From Methanogenium sp. S4BF (GTDB taxonomy: Archaea; Halobacteriota; Methanomicrobia; Methanomicrobiales; Methanomicrobiaceae): a DNA stretch of 64,000 nucleotides. The DNA lies in NCBI RefSeq assembly GCF_029633965.1, contig NZ_CP091277.1, forward strand, positions 1,795,940-1,859,939, in the 5' to 3' direction. A model generated the notes under the pieces. It searched no databases. It worked only from the letters and a program-made list of their open reading frames with translations, and was not told where the DNA came from. Numbering within the stretch: the first letter of the stretch is position 1; each line of letters starts with the position of its first letter. The position numbers and the translations under genes are program-made. This document shows, one piece after another, positions 1-9,008 of the stretch.

Positions 1-1
1 C

Positions 2-1798
2 AATCTGCAGTACTGCCGGAATGTAATGGTGGAGAATATCACCGCAGATCAGGATTCTAGTGGAATACTGGTCGTTGCCGCAGAGAATGTCACGGTGCAG
101 GACTCTTCATTTGGCCCGGATATGCGGTATGGCATGAGAATATCGGAAGTAAACGGGTTTTTGGCAGAGAAAAATGAGATCGCCTGCGTTGATGGTCCGG
201 GGATATACCTCATAATGGCGGAGAACGCCGCCATACTGAACAACACCATCACCAGCGGCACGGATGGTATCGGTATAATAGGACTCATTCTTATCAACAG
301 CTCTGTTGCCGGCAATACCATCAGTGATGACACAGGAATGGGTATTGGCATCCTGTTGGGAGAGAACGTGGACGTGGGCGACAACACGATTGACGCCTCA
401 TCCTTCGGGATCATCATGGAAACGGCATGGAACATTCAGGTATCTGACAATACCATCCGCTGCAATGATACCGGCTTCGCTCTCGGAATCGTCGCAGATG
501 GAGCCGATGTCGTCGGAAATACCGCAGAGAACTGCTCGGAACAGGCATTGATGATCCTGAACAACTCCGTGGTGCGGGAGAACCACTTCTCCGGTGCAGA
601 TTATCCGATTATCGATGTCGTGGAGTCGGGCGCGGACGTCTATGTCTATCGTAATGACTTCGTGCTGACAGAGCCTGCGGCAGGGCCGGATGCGAATGTA
701 TTCATCGCAGGCGCCACCGGGACAGCAGGCACTCTCCCGGAGATGCAGGCGGTGACCGGGGGGCATTTTGGCAGCAGTCTGTGGGATGGTCTCCTCCAAA
801 ACGACGGGGATTCGGACAATCCGTTCCAGAGCACGCCGTCCGGGTACGATACGATCACCGCCACTGCCGACATCCCGGAACAGTATACAGCAAGTATGAA
901 TGTGGGCTGGGATACAGCAGTGTGGAATTCACCGACCGGGGAGACCTACTGGTACCGCGGGCAGGGCTTCACAAATTTCATGGGCAACTACTGGAGCACC
1001 TACACCGGCACTGACACCAACCATGACGGCATAGGGACGCCGTTTGTCTATCAGAATTACACCATCGACAGCTATCCACTGATGAGAGAATTTGCCTGGT
1101 ACCTGGACGAAGACCCTTCATCCGATGATGAAGGCACTTCCTCTGACATGGCGACATCCCCTGCCCTGAGTGCCGGAGATGCGGCAACCCTCACCTTCAC
1201 CGGTTCTGCGGTGCAGACGGTGACGGTCACCGCAGCGGAAGGGACCGGGAGAATACTCCTCACCGTGGATCCGGCTCCTAACGGCCCGGACGGCCTCACC
1301 GGCCCGATCTACCAGTATCTCTCTGTCGGCCTCAGCGGCATGACGGACGATGAAATCAGTGAGGCTGAATTCTCCTTCCGGGTGCCCACCGCATGGCTGA
1401 GGGCAGAAGGGATTCTTCCCACAGAAATAACCCTCTGGCGCTTCCACGACGGGGCATGGCAGGAGCTCCCCACCACACTTGTCAGTGAAGGAGGCGGATG
1501 GATACACTTTACGGCTACAACACCCGGGTTCTCAACCTTTGCCATCGCCACAGGTGACGGACAGACGGTGCCAGTCACCACCGGACCGGCAGTACCGGTT
1601 GAAGATACCGGAACAGAGACTGCGGAAGAGAACATCTCCGGTGTCTCAGAACCATCGGTAACAGTTGTTATTCCTGAAGAAGAGCCGACGGCAGACCCGA
1701 CAGAAGAGGCCACGACCCCGCAGGAGACCCCGCTTGGGGTAATCCCCTTCATTGGCGGAGCAGCAGGTGCTGCACTTCTCTTCCGGAAACGACGATAA
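2..1798 (+). CDS. NosD-repeat surface protein with PGF-pre-PGF domain, 5' truncated by window edge
   Basis: The frame is open from base 2, and its first residues align with an internal stretch of the next gene (YCRNVMVENITA against FCRDVYVENVTA). The first ATG at 26 is therefore not the true start and the gene begins outside the window. Residues up to about 200 are right-handed beta-helix repeats of the NosD/CASH type (NNTITSG, GNTISDD, DNTIRCN). A WSTYTGTDTNHDGIG block follows, then a PGF-pre-PGF type domain (roughly residues 370-510, ending TTPGFSTFAIA), a Thr/Glu/Pro-rich linker, and a C-terminal hydrophobic helix ending RKRR. That tail resembles archaeal archaeosortase-type anchoring signals. 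It is probably a cell-surface protein of unknown ligand. The DNA of the last third is nearly identical to the downstream paralogue. Confidence 0.85.
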   Translation, partial: NLQYCRNVMVENITADQDSSGILVVAAENVTVQDSSFGPDMRYGMRISEVNGFLAEKNEIACVDGPGIYLIMAENAAILNNTITSGTDGIGIIGLILINSSVAGNTISDDTGMGIGILLGENVDVGDNTIDASSFGIIMETAWNIQVSDNTIRCNDTGFALGIVADGADVVGNTAENCSEQALMILNNSVVRENHFSGADYPIIDVVESGADVYVYRNDFVLTEPAAGPDANVFIAGATGTAGTLPEMQAVTGGHFGSSLWDGLLQNDGDSDNPFQSTPSGYDTITATADIPEQYTASMNVGWDTAVWNSPTGETYWYRGQGFTNFMGNYWSTYTGTDTNHDGIGTPFVYQNYTIDSYPLMREFAWYLDEDPSSDDEGTSSDMATSPALSAGDAATLTFTGSAVQTVTVTAAEGTGRILLTVDPAPNGPDGLTGPIYQYLSVGLSGMTDDEISEAEFSFRVPTAWLRAEGILPTEITLWRFHDGAWQELPTTLVSEGGGWIHFTATTPGFSTFAIATGDGQTVPVTTGPAVPVEDTGTETAEENISGVSEPSVTVVIPEEEPTADPTEEATTPQETPLGVIPFIGGAAGAALLFRKRR

Positions 1799-1812
1799 AC
1801 ACAGAAATAACT

Positions 1813-1841
1813 GAGAACCGCCAGCACCTGGTTCTCTTTCC
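1813..1841 (+). terminator. Hairpin terminator after first surface gene
   Basis: A perfect 7-bp inverted repeat, GAGAACC (1813-1819) and GGTTCTC (1830-1836), is followed by a short pyrimidine run TTTCC, 15 bases after the stop codon. Inferred from structure only. Confidence 0.45.
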
Positions 1842-2002
1842 ATCATCCCAATATATTTCTCCAGCCTCTTTTACTACAGCTTCTTTCAGGGATACGAGTC
1901 CGTTGGATGCCTGTCTCCCTCCAGAACACTGGACAGTGGCACATTCCAGCACCTTAATGGCTGATTCAGATGACTGATTCATATTACAGAGTATGGTGAT
2001 TC

Positions 2003-5000
2003 ATGGTTCCCATTCCGTTTTACAGATCAACAGTTCTGCTCATCACTGCCCTCATCCTCGTACAGGGGGCAGCAGCACTCACAATCGAACAGGCACCGCT
2101 CAATCCGGCATTTGTTGCATATACAGAAGGGCTGGATGCGGGTGAGATCGACCAGTATTCCGTCGAATGCTGTGGGGATTCATGTCCGACACTCGATACC
2201 GGCACCCCCTATGCAACCGGTCTGCTCCCTTCACCGGCGGTCGTTGTCTGGACGGACGGGTATACGGCAGAGGCGGATACCGACACAACACCATTCCCCG
2301 CACACTTTGATCTCCGCGATGAAGGCCGTGTGACCCCGGTCCGTGATCAGGGCTGGTGCGGCAGTTGCTGGGCATTTGCCACAATCGGCTCCCTTGAGTC
2401 AACGTATCTGACCGATTCCGGTGAGGCAGAGGACTTATCTGAGAACAATCTGAAGAATCTCTGCTCAAACCTCTACCCCAACGGATTTGATAATGGGCCG
2501 TGCAACGGAGGATATGATTTCATGTCCGCCGCTTATTTTACCCGCGGGAGCGGGCCGGTGCAGGATGCAGATGACCCCTATGCACTCCCGGTGCCCTCCT
2601 CCATCTCACCCGCCAGTCTTTCACCAGTCCTTGACGTCCGTGACATCACTTTCCTGCCGCCACGAACGGGCCCTCTTGACAACAGCGCGTTTCAGCAGGC
2701 ACTCATGGACGAAGGTGCTATCTCGGTTGGATTCATTGTGAACAAATCCTGTTTTGCTGACAACTACACCACGTATTACTGGCCGGGCGAGTCATATGCT
2801 ATCGACGGCGGTCATGGTGTTACGCTTGTCGGGTGGAATGATACCTTCCCGAAAGAGGCCTTTGCCGTTGAGGCGCCGGGTGACGGTGCCTTCATTCTGA
2901 AAAACAGCTGGGGCACCGGTGTCGGGGAGGACGGATATTTCTACATCTCATATTATGATCCCATAATCTGCATGTTCGTGGATAATGAACAGGTTTTTAA
3001 TGGGGATCATGAGAACTACTGGACCGCGGGAGTGCTCTATACCAGTGTTCCGGCAGATCCAGACGTACACATCTACCAGTATGACCCTCTTGGATGGACA
3101 ACAAGCATCGGCACCGGTGCATCCACCACCTTCTATGGGGCGAATGTCTTCACCGCAGATAGGTATGAAGCACTCACCGATGTGAGCTTCTACACCCGGG
3201 AGCCGGAGACGGACTACACCGTAGCCATCTTCACGAACTTCAACACCCCGGTGGGCGACGCCGCACCGGTCGCATGGACAAATGGCACCTGTGCCCTGCC
3301 GGGATACCACACCATCTCCCTGCCAAAGGCAGTCACTCTCCTGCCGGGAGAGGTATTCTCGGTAGTCCTTGAAGTCTTCTCCCCGACCGATACTCACCCG
3401 CTTGTCGTGGAGATGCCGATTGAGGATTACTCCTCCCGTGCGACAGCAGAAGCAGGCGAGAGTTATGTGAGTGATGACGGGAAGCTATGGGAGGATCTCA
3501 CCGCACTCTCACGGGACACCAATGTCTGCATCAAGGCGCACACCAGCCCTCTAACCGTCGTCCCACGCGATTATGCAACCATTCAGGCTGCAGTGAATGC
3601 CGCAGTATCCGGTGACACCATCATCGTTGAAGCAGGCACCTACCCCGAAGCGCTGATGCTGAACAAAACGGTCACCCTCTTCGGTGTGGGGATGCCGCTT
3701 ATTGTCCCCCCGGAGGATTGGATTGGCATGGAAATTGATGCGGACAACTGCACCATCTCCGGGTTCTCCTTTGATGGAAAGGAGGGGGAAAACCTTGCCG
3801 TGGGTATCTCAGGAAATGACTGCACATTGTCTGACACTGAAATCACCGGCTGCAAGTTCGGCATTTATATCAGGGCCGTGCAGGGCCTCTCCTTATCGAC
3901 AAGCACAATGCACGACAATTCGTACAATCTCATTTACTGGGACGGATACGAAAACCCCGGCAACACCATTGATGAGACCGTCACGGTGAACAGCCGGCCG
4001 GTCATATACCGGGAGGGTGTATCCGGGGAGACCATCGATGCCTCCTCCAACGCAGGAGCCGTCATCTGTGTGAACTCTACGGACATCACCATCCGTGACA
4101 CCACAACAGAGGCCATCGGAGACGGAATTACCCTCCTCTTCTGCCGGGACGTGTATGTGGAGAATGTAACTGCTAACAAGATATTTAGCGACGGAGTGTG
4201 GGCTTCTTCCTCGGAGAATATCACCGTACATGACTCTTCATTTGGTCCGGACATGTATCGTGGCATTTTTGCCGAAGAAACCAACGGACTGCAGGCAGCA
4301 GGAAACAATTTTGCATACCAGAACAACGGTGCAGGGGTGTCACTCGAAAGAGGGAATGACTTTCTCATAACAAACAACACCATGAGCGGCGATGAAGACT
4401 CAATCGGTGTGGCAGGAAATGATATATCCGGGGTAATTGTGGCCGGAAACAGAATAGAAGACGGCACGGGGTACGGCATCGACATCATAAATGCAGATAT
4501 GATCACCGTATCCGAAAACACGATGGATGTCACCAAATATGGAATCCTGATTGGAAACGTAGAGAGGGTCACCGCCTCCAACAATGCTGTCGAGTGCAAT
4601 GACGTGGGAATGGGCATGCTGATCTCAGTCGATGGAGCAGAGATCACCGGCAATACGGTAGAAAACTGCTCAGAACAGGCACAGATGATTCTGAACGATT
4701 CCGTGGTGCGGGAAAACTCCTTTTCGGGATCAGTATATCCGGAGATTTTCGTATGGTATCCGGATGGAGGTGTCCATGTATACCGCAATGACTTCGTGCT
4801 GACGCCGGGAGATGCAGACGCAGACATTTCTGCCACAGGCATTCCCGCCACAGACAGACAGTTTCCGGTGATGACAGGAGTCCCGGACCGGAGAGGGGAC
4901 GACAGGTTGTTGTGGCATGATGCATTCCCGGATACAAAATACCATGACGAAACGTTCTCCATGACGGGTGAGATATCAGGAGCGGATGCCGCATCGACAG

Positions 5001-5911
5001 ATGAGGTGCAGGGGAGTGTCATCTGGCAATCACCCACAGAAGAGACTTACTGGTACAATGGGCAGGCATTCACCCGGACGATGGGCAACTACTGGAGTTC
5101 CTACACCGGCACCGACACCACCCATGACGGCATCGGGGATACACCCTTCACGATGTACGGAAATGAGACGGACACCTGTCCGTTGGTGAGTCCCATTGTC
5201 TGGTATCTGGACGAAAACCCGGATTCAGGACGTGATGACCCTTCAGCTGACATGGCAACATCCCCCGCCCTGCGTGCCGGAGATTCGGCAACCCTCACTT
5301 TCACCGGCACAGCGGTGCAGATGGTGACGGTCACCGCAGCGGAAGGGACCGGGAGAATACTCCTTACCGTGGATCCGGCTCCAAACGGCCCGGACGGCCT
5401 CACCGGGCCGGTCTACCAGTATCTCACAGCAGAGCTCAGCGGCATGACGGACGAAGAGGTCGGGGAGGCTGAATTCTCATTCCGCGTACCCGCTGCATGG
5501 CTGAGGGCAGAAGGGCTCGCTCCGGCGGATGTCGCCTTGTGGCGCTTCCACGACGGGGCATGGCAGGAGCTTCCGACCTCCATCATCGGTGAAGAAGGCG
5601 GATGGGTGTCATTCACAGCCATAACGCCGGGCTTCTCCACCTTTGCCATCGCCGAAAGTGCAGGAGAAAACCCGGTGACAAAGACCGCTCCTGCGCAGAC
5701 CGGAACAGAGACGGCTGATGTCGGCATCACCGTCACTGCAGAACCGGCAAACGAAACCGCCACAGAACCGCAGGTGACGGTTGCCATCCCTGAAGAAGAG
5801 AATACTGCCCCGGCAGAAAGCACTGCCACGCCGCAGAAGAGTCCGCCGGGCCTCATCCCGGTCATTGGCGGTATGGGGGCATGCGCTGCCCTGCTCTTCC
5901 GGCGACGGTGA
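2003..5911 (+). CDS. Secreted papain-like (C1A) protease fused to NosD beta-helix and PGF-pre-PGF domains
   Basis: A 1302-residue secreted protein. Residues 1-26 form a signal peptide ending AAALT. Residues about 95-330 are a C1A peptidase: oxyanion Gln and catalytic Cys in DQGWCGSCWAFA, catalytic His in GGHGVTLVGWND and Asn in ILKNSWGTGVGEDGYF. Next comes a beta-rich region of about 180 residues resembling the lectin-like domain that follows C1A peptidases in anaerobes. From PRDYATIQAAVNAA onward are NosD beta-helix repeats, then a PGF-pre-PGF domain, a Thr/Glu linker, and a C-terminal helix ending FRRR. The start is supported by GGTGA just upstream (TATGGTGATTCATG). It is likely a surface-anchored protease acting on peptides or cell-surface proteins. 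The second half is paralogous to the preceding gene, indicating a local duplication with domain gain or loss. Confidence 0.9.
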   Translation: MVPIPFYRSTVLLITALILVQGAAALTIEQAPLNPAFVAYTEGLDAGEIDQYSVECCGDSCPTLDTGTPYATGLLPSPAVVVWTDGYTAEADTDTTPFPAHFDLRDEGRVTPVRDQGWCGSCWAFATIGSLESTYLTDSGEAEDLSENNLKNLCSNLYPNGFDNGPCNGGYDFMSAAYFTRGSGPVQDADDPYALPVPSSISPASLSPVLDVRDITFLPPRTGPLDNSAFQQALMDEGAISVGFIVNKSCFADNYTTYYWPGESYAIDGGHGVTLVGWNDTFPKEAFAVEAPGDGAFILKNSWGTGVGEDGYFYISYYDPIICMFVDNEQVFNGDHENYWTAGVLYTSVPADPDVHIYQYDPLGWTTSIGTGASTTFYGANVFTADRYEALTDVSFYTREPETDYTVAIFTNFNTPVGDAAPVAWTNGTCALPGYHTISLPKAVTLLPGEVFSVVLEVFSPTDTHPLVVEMPIEDYSSRATAEAGESYVSDDGKLWEDLTALSRDTNVCIKAHTSPLTVVPRDYATIQAAVNAAVSGDTIIVEAGTYPEALMLNKTVTLFGVGMPLIVPPEDWIGMEIDADNCTISGFSFDGKEGENLAVGISGNDCTLSDTEITGCKFGIYIRAVQGLSLSTSTMHDNSYNLIYWDGYENPGNTIDETVTVNSRPVIYREGVSGETIDASSNAGAVICVNSTDITIRDTTTEAIGDGITLLFCRDVYVENVTANKIFSDGVWASSSENITVHDSSFGPDMYRGIFAEETNGLQAAGNNFAYQNNGAGVSLERGNDFLITNNTMSGDEDSIGVAGNDISGVIVAGNRIEDGTGYGIDIINADMITVSENTMDVTKYGILIGNVERVTASNNAVECNDVGMGMLISVDGAEITGNTVENCSEQAQMILNDSVVRENSFSGSVYPEIFVWYPDGGVHVYRNDFVLTPGDADADISATGIPATDRQFPVMTGVPDRRGDDRLLWHDAFPDTKYHDETFSMTGEISGADAASTDEVQGSVIWQSPTEETYWYNGQAFTRTMGNYWSSYTGTDTTHDGIGDTPFTMYGNETDTCPLVSPIVWYLDENPDSGRDDPSADMATSPALRAGDSATLTFTGTAVQMVTVTAAEGTGRILLTVDPAPNGPDGLTGPVYQYLTAELSGMTDEEVGEAEFSFRVPAAWLRAEGLAPADVALWRFHDGAWQELPTSIIGEEGGWVSFTAITPGFSTFAIAESAGENPVTKTAPAQTGTETADVGITVTAEPANETATEPQVTVAIPEEENTAPAESTATPQKSPPGLIPVIGGMGACAALLFRRR

Positions 5912-5934
5912 ATGAGATAGATGTAAATCAGAAA

Positions 5935-5963
5935 CCGGACAATCCGGCACCTTTTTTCTTTTC
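5935..5963 (+). terminator. Terminator after protease gene
   Basis: A short hairpin CCGGA-CAA-TCCGG (5935-5947) is followed within four bases by a T-rich run (TTTTTTCTTTT). It lies 24 bases after the stop codon at 5911. Confidence 0.6.
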
Positions 5964-6098
5964 AGATTCGTTCCCGCGGGAATCGTCTTAGGTGGTGAAG
6001 ATGGAAGGCCACTGCTCTTTTTACATAGCCAGCCCATGAAGGAACACTGATTCATTTGCCTGCCTGATAGGCAGGGGGAACGGTGATCCCACCCCTTC

Positions 6099-6692
6099 TC
6101 ATTTCTCTTTCCGGGCCTGTCCGAACCTTCGTTTCCGCGGCTTCCGGTAGAGATGGGGGATGTCCCCTCCCTTCGCGGAACGGACATCTGCGATGGTGTA
6201 GAAGGCATTCGGATTGAAGTGCTGCACCATCCCGATCACCTCTTCAATGTCCTTTCGCTTCACAACCAGAAAGATCAGCTTTACCGGACCGTGTTTGCCG
6301 GCCCCGTCCACGGCGGTCACCCCGTATCCACCGGATTTCAGTGCTGAGATCAGGTCTTCTGCATCGTACTGGGTAATGATCCGGATGAGATTGAGCCCGA
6401 TTGCCATCCGCTCCTCCACGAGGATGCCGACAAAGTTGCCGACCGCAAATCCGGCCGAATAGGCGAGAATATTGACGATGCTCCCGATATCCTGAAAAAT
6501 CTGTCCGATGGCAACCAGCCAGATCAGGATCTCGAAGAAGGCGACAACGGGGGCAAGCAGTTTCATCCCCCGCGAAATGAAGATGATGCGGAGCGTCCCG
6601 AATGTGACATCTGCGACACGGGCGAAGAAGATGAGCAGCGGAAGGATCACCAGAGAAAAAAACTGGGGATCCTGAACAAATGTGAAATCCAT
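6099..6692 (-). CDS. UPF0316 / DUF2179 membrane protein
   Basis: About 197 residues. Three hydrophobic helices lie in the first 110 residues (FFSLVILPLLIFFARVADV and two more), followed by a soluble DUF2179-type domain (AEDLISALKSGGYGVTAVDG) and a basic C-terminal tail (RKPRKRRFGQARKEK). This matches the UPF0316 family of bacterial and archaeal membrane proteins of unknown function. I place the start at the second ATG (MDFTF) because GGAG lies about 10 bases before it; an ATG at 6701 would add three residues. The gene is transcribed in the same direction as, and 24 bases after, the DUF523/DUF1722 gene, so the two may share a transcript. Confidence 0.8.
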   Translation of the reverse strand: MDFTFVQDPQFFSLVILPLLIFFARVADVTFGTLRIIFISRGMKLLAPVVAFFEILIWLVAIGQIFQDIGSIVNILAYSAGFAVGNFVGILVEERMAIGLNLIRIITQYDAEDLISALKSGGYGVTAVDGAGKHGPVKLIFLVVKRKDIEEVIGMVQHFNPNAFYTIADVRSAKGGDIPHLYRKPRKRRFGQARKEK

Positions 6693-6716
6693 CGTAATCA
6701 TGCTCCAGAGGGGGGG

Positions 6717-7700
6717 TTAGGTCCAGAGGTCGCGGCCGCGGTCGAGGTCCAGCGGGTCAAGCTCCATCAGCTGGTCGGGGTACGGGGCAAAGAACGTCTG
6801 ATTGTCAAGATTCTCCTCGCCAAACCGGACGATCCACGCCTTGAGGATATTTTTCGGGGCACAGATGGAGACACGCCCCTCCCGATATTTCTGCACGGCG
6901 TCCAGGAAGAAGGCCTTCTCCTCGTGATTCAGCCGGTCCCGGAAATAGCCGCTCGCGTGCAGGAGCACATTGATGTTTGCGGTATAGCGCGGTGCTGTTG
7001 AGAGTGCATGGATGAGCTGTTCACGATAGCGCTCCAGCACAAGAGCGGGTGCAATACGGTCAGGGTTTGCAACCGTTCTGCCCATCTCCCGCTCAAGCGT
7101 CTGGTTATGGGCCATGAGCATCAGTTTGTTCTCCGAATGGAACCGGACAAGGGCATTCAGACGCTCTGACGCCTGCACCGTCTGAAACTCCGAGAAGGTG
7201 TACAGCCGCGTGAGGAAGTGGTCCCGGATACGCATGTTGCGCAGCCGCCCCTCGTCTTCGACCGGCATGTCAGGGTACCGGGCGAGCACCGCCCGGGCAA
7301 AGAACCCGTCCGTCTTGCCGATGCTGCCCCCCTTGTCCGGGCCTGCATACACCTTCACCTCCTTCACCCCGCAGGACGGGGACTTGTTTTTCAGGATAAA
7401 CCCGTCGACAGGGGGGAGGGTATCGAGAAACGACTCCGCAAACAGGGTCATCTCATCTGATACGTCCCGTCCGGTTGCCGGCTGAATCAGATGCTCACCT
7501 GCTTTGCCGCCGACGATACGGATGGGGTCACGCGGCACCCCGAGGCCCATCTCCATCTCCGCACAGACAGGGATAAAATCGACAAACTCCTTCAGCCGGT
7601 CCACAATATGGCTGGTGATCATGTCGCCGTTCCACCGGCAGTGATCGAATTCGATGCACCTGCTCACCACCACCGTCGGGGTTACAAAACTCCTTACCAT
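6717..7700 (-). CDS. DUF523 and DUF1722 (YbgA-like) two-domain protein
   Basis: The N-terminal DUF523 domain is recognisable from its Cys motifs (VVVSRCIEFDHCRWNG, IPVCAEMEMGLGVPR, KNKSPSCGVKEVKVYA), which suggest a metal or Fe-S site. The C-terminal domain from about residue 190 is DUF1722 (YbgA type; LMLMAHNQTLEREMG). Such fusions are found in bacteria and methanogens; their role is not established, though some relatives are linked to DNA repair and others to thiouracil metabolism. The start at 7700 follows CGGAGAGG at a reasonable distance; an earlier start at 7727 would add nine residues. It is divergent from the UbiA gene. Confidence 0.85.
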   Translation of the reverse strand: MVRSFVTPTVVVSRCIEFDHCRWNGDMITSHIVDRLKEFVDFIPVCAEMEMGLGVPRDPIRIVGGKAGEHLIQPATGRDVSDEMTLFAESFLDTLPPVDGFILKNKSPSCGVKEVKVYAGPDKGGSIGKTDGFFARAVLARYPDMPVEDEGRLRNMRIRDHFLTRLYTFSEFQTVQASERLNALVRFHSENKLMLMAHNQTLEREMGRTVANPDRIAPALVLERYREQLIHALSTAPRYTANINVLLHASGYFRDRLNHEEKAFFLDAVQKYREGRVSICAPKNILKAWIVRFGEENLDNQTFFAPYPDQLMELDPLDLDRGRDLWT

Positions 7701-7745
7701 ACGCATCCTCTCCGGGCATCCTGCCACGACGAAGTGATGACACGA

Positions 7746-7782
7746 GAGTTTATATGCCTATTGACCGGGGCAATATATATCC
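7746..7782. promoter_or_regulatory. Divergent promoter region with two TATA boxes
   Basis: AATATATAT at 7772-7780 faces the UbiA gene (ATG at 7839). CATATAAAC, read on the minus strand at about 7748-7756, faces the DUF523/DUF1722 gene (start near 7700). Both are AT-rich islands in GC-rich sequence at distances suited to archaeal TBP/TFB promoters with short leaders. Confidence 0.5.
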
Positions 7783-7838
7783 CCGTTCACCTGCATGGTT
7801 CATGCGAAAAGACAATCGACAGTGGTGGTATAACGGGA

Positions 7839-8738
7839 ATGGAAAATATTACAGAGATCATACGAATCGGACGTTTTCGCTTCCTTATCGCCGGATTTCT
7901 GCTCTTTTCGATGGGGACGCTTCTTGCGGCATATCGGGGTGCCGCCTTTTCCCTGAACCGCTTTCTCTTAGGATACCTGACAATGGGGCTGGGCCATCTC
8001 TCGGTCTCCTACAGCAATGAATATTTCGACCGCGATTCAGACCGTTTCGGAACTCCATCGGCGATTGCAGGCGGAAGCGGGGTGCTTGTCCGGCGCCCGG
8101 ATCTGGCGGTTGCCGCATACCGTCTGGGTATCCTTCTCATTGCCCTCTCGCTGTGTGCGGGCCTGATATTTTACATCCTCTTCCCGGACTCCCTCTCCTT
8201 CCTCGCCCTTGCCCTTTTTGGCAACCTGCTTGGCTGGTACTACTCGGCACCCCCTCTCAGGTTTGTGGCACGGGGATGGGGAGAGGCTGCAACCGCCATC
8301 GGTATCGGCGGGGTGGTCCCGGTAATGGGCTATCTGGTCATTGCGGAAGGGATAGATCCTGCCTTTGCACTCTTCTGCATCCCGCTTTTCTGCTACGGAT
8401 GCTATTTTATCATGAGTGTCGAGATCCCGGATGCGGAGGCGGACCGGCGTGCGGGCAAGCGGACCCTCGTGGCGATACGGGGAAGGCAGTTTGGCCAGCA
8501 GGTCATCATCATCTCCGCACTTGCTGCGACACTCTGGTACCTGATGCTTTCTGCCTTCATCGGAGGGTTTCTCGCAGTCGCCCTCTTCTCGCTCATCCCC
8601 CTTGCCGCCGGCATCCGGGGTTATCCCGCCACACAAACGGCTGTTGTGCAGAACCATCGCATGCAGGAAAATGTCATGGCAGTGGCATTGTTCTGTCTGC
8701 TGGCTGACGGATTCCTTCTGATGAACATTATTCCATAA
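7839..8738 (+). CDS. UbiA-family prenyltransferase, integral membrane
   Basis: About 299 residues with roughly eight to nine membrane segments. The first Asp-rich motif is NEYFDRDSDR and the second is DAEADRRAGKRT, the paired Mg-diphosphate sites of UbiA prenyltransferases. The family moves a prenyl group from a polyprenyl diphosphate to an aromatic or glycerol acceptor; in archaea that includes ether-lipid synthesis enzymes and cofactor enzymes. The acceptor cannot be told here. I chose the ATG at 7839 because GGTGG precedes it and because the upstream in-frame extension (from 7491) is antisense to the neighbouring gene and not UbiA-like. A second, distinct UbiA lies at 41364-42266. Confidence 0.88.
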   Translation: MENITEIIRIGRFRFLIAGFLLFSMGTLLAAYRGAAFSLNRFLLGYLTMGLGHLSVSYSNEYFDRDSDRFGTPSAIAGGSGVLVRRPDLAVAAYRLGILLIALSLCAGLIFYILFPDSLSFLALALFGNLLGWYYSAPPLRFVARGWGEAATAIGIGGVVPVMGYLVIAEGIDPAFALFCIPLFCYGCYFIMSVEIPDAEADRRAGKRTLVAIRGRQFGQQVIIISALAATLWYLMLSAFIGGFLAVALFSLIPLAAGIRGYPATQTAVVQNHRMQENVMAVALFCLLADGFLLMNIIP

Positions 8739-8811
8739 AATACGAAGGAAATGCTGCCGGAGGAGACAGGTGACCGCGGTTCAGTGATCCCGGAGGCGAT
8801 GGCACTTCAGC

Positions 8812-8837
8812 GAAGGGCCGCCATTTTTCGGCCCTTC
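8812..8837 (+). terminator. Strong GC hairpin downstream of UbiA gene
   Basis: A 9-bp perfect inverted repeat GAAGGGCCG / CGGCCCTTC encloses the loop CCATTTTT. It stands 74 bases after the UbiA stop codon and 170 bases beyond the 3' end of the convergent nuclease gene. No long T run follows, so it may act by RNA processing instead of intrinsic termination. Confidence 0.4.
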
Positions 8838-9008
8838 ATTCGGCATTAACCCCTGAAATCAGTCTGAATCAAAATTTACCATAGTATGCTGCCCCTCACT
8901 TCTATTGGCCGGTGCCAACGGGGTGAGGAGATAAAGGAAAAACGAATAGAGGGAATTACCCTCTCTGCTGCTAAAAAACAGGTTTGGCACGGAAAAACGG
9001 GTGCAGCA

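Noticed and set aside
3934-5037. Long minus-strand frame of 367 codons opposite the NosD half of the protease gene
   Set aside because: It is an antisense shadow of a strongly supported plus-strand gene; the product is Ser/Pro-rich and has no motif.
7491-7838. Upstream extension of the UbiA frame
   Set aside because: The additional 116 codons are antisense to the DUF523 gene and cross the promoter region; ATG 7839 has a ribosome site and begins the family-like sequence.
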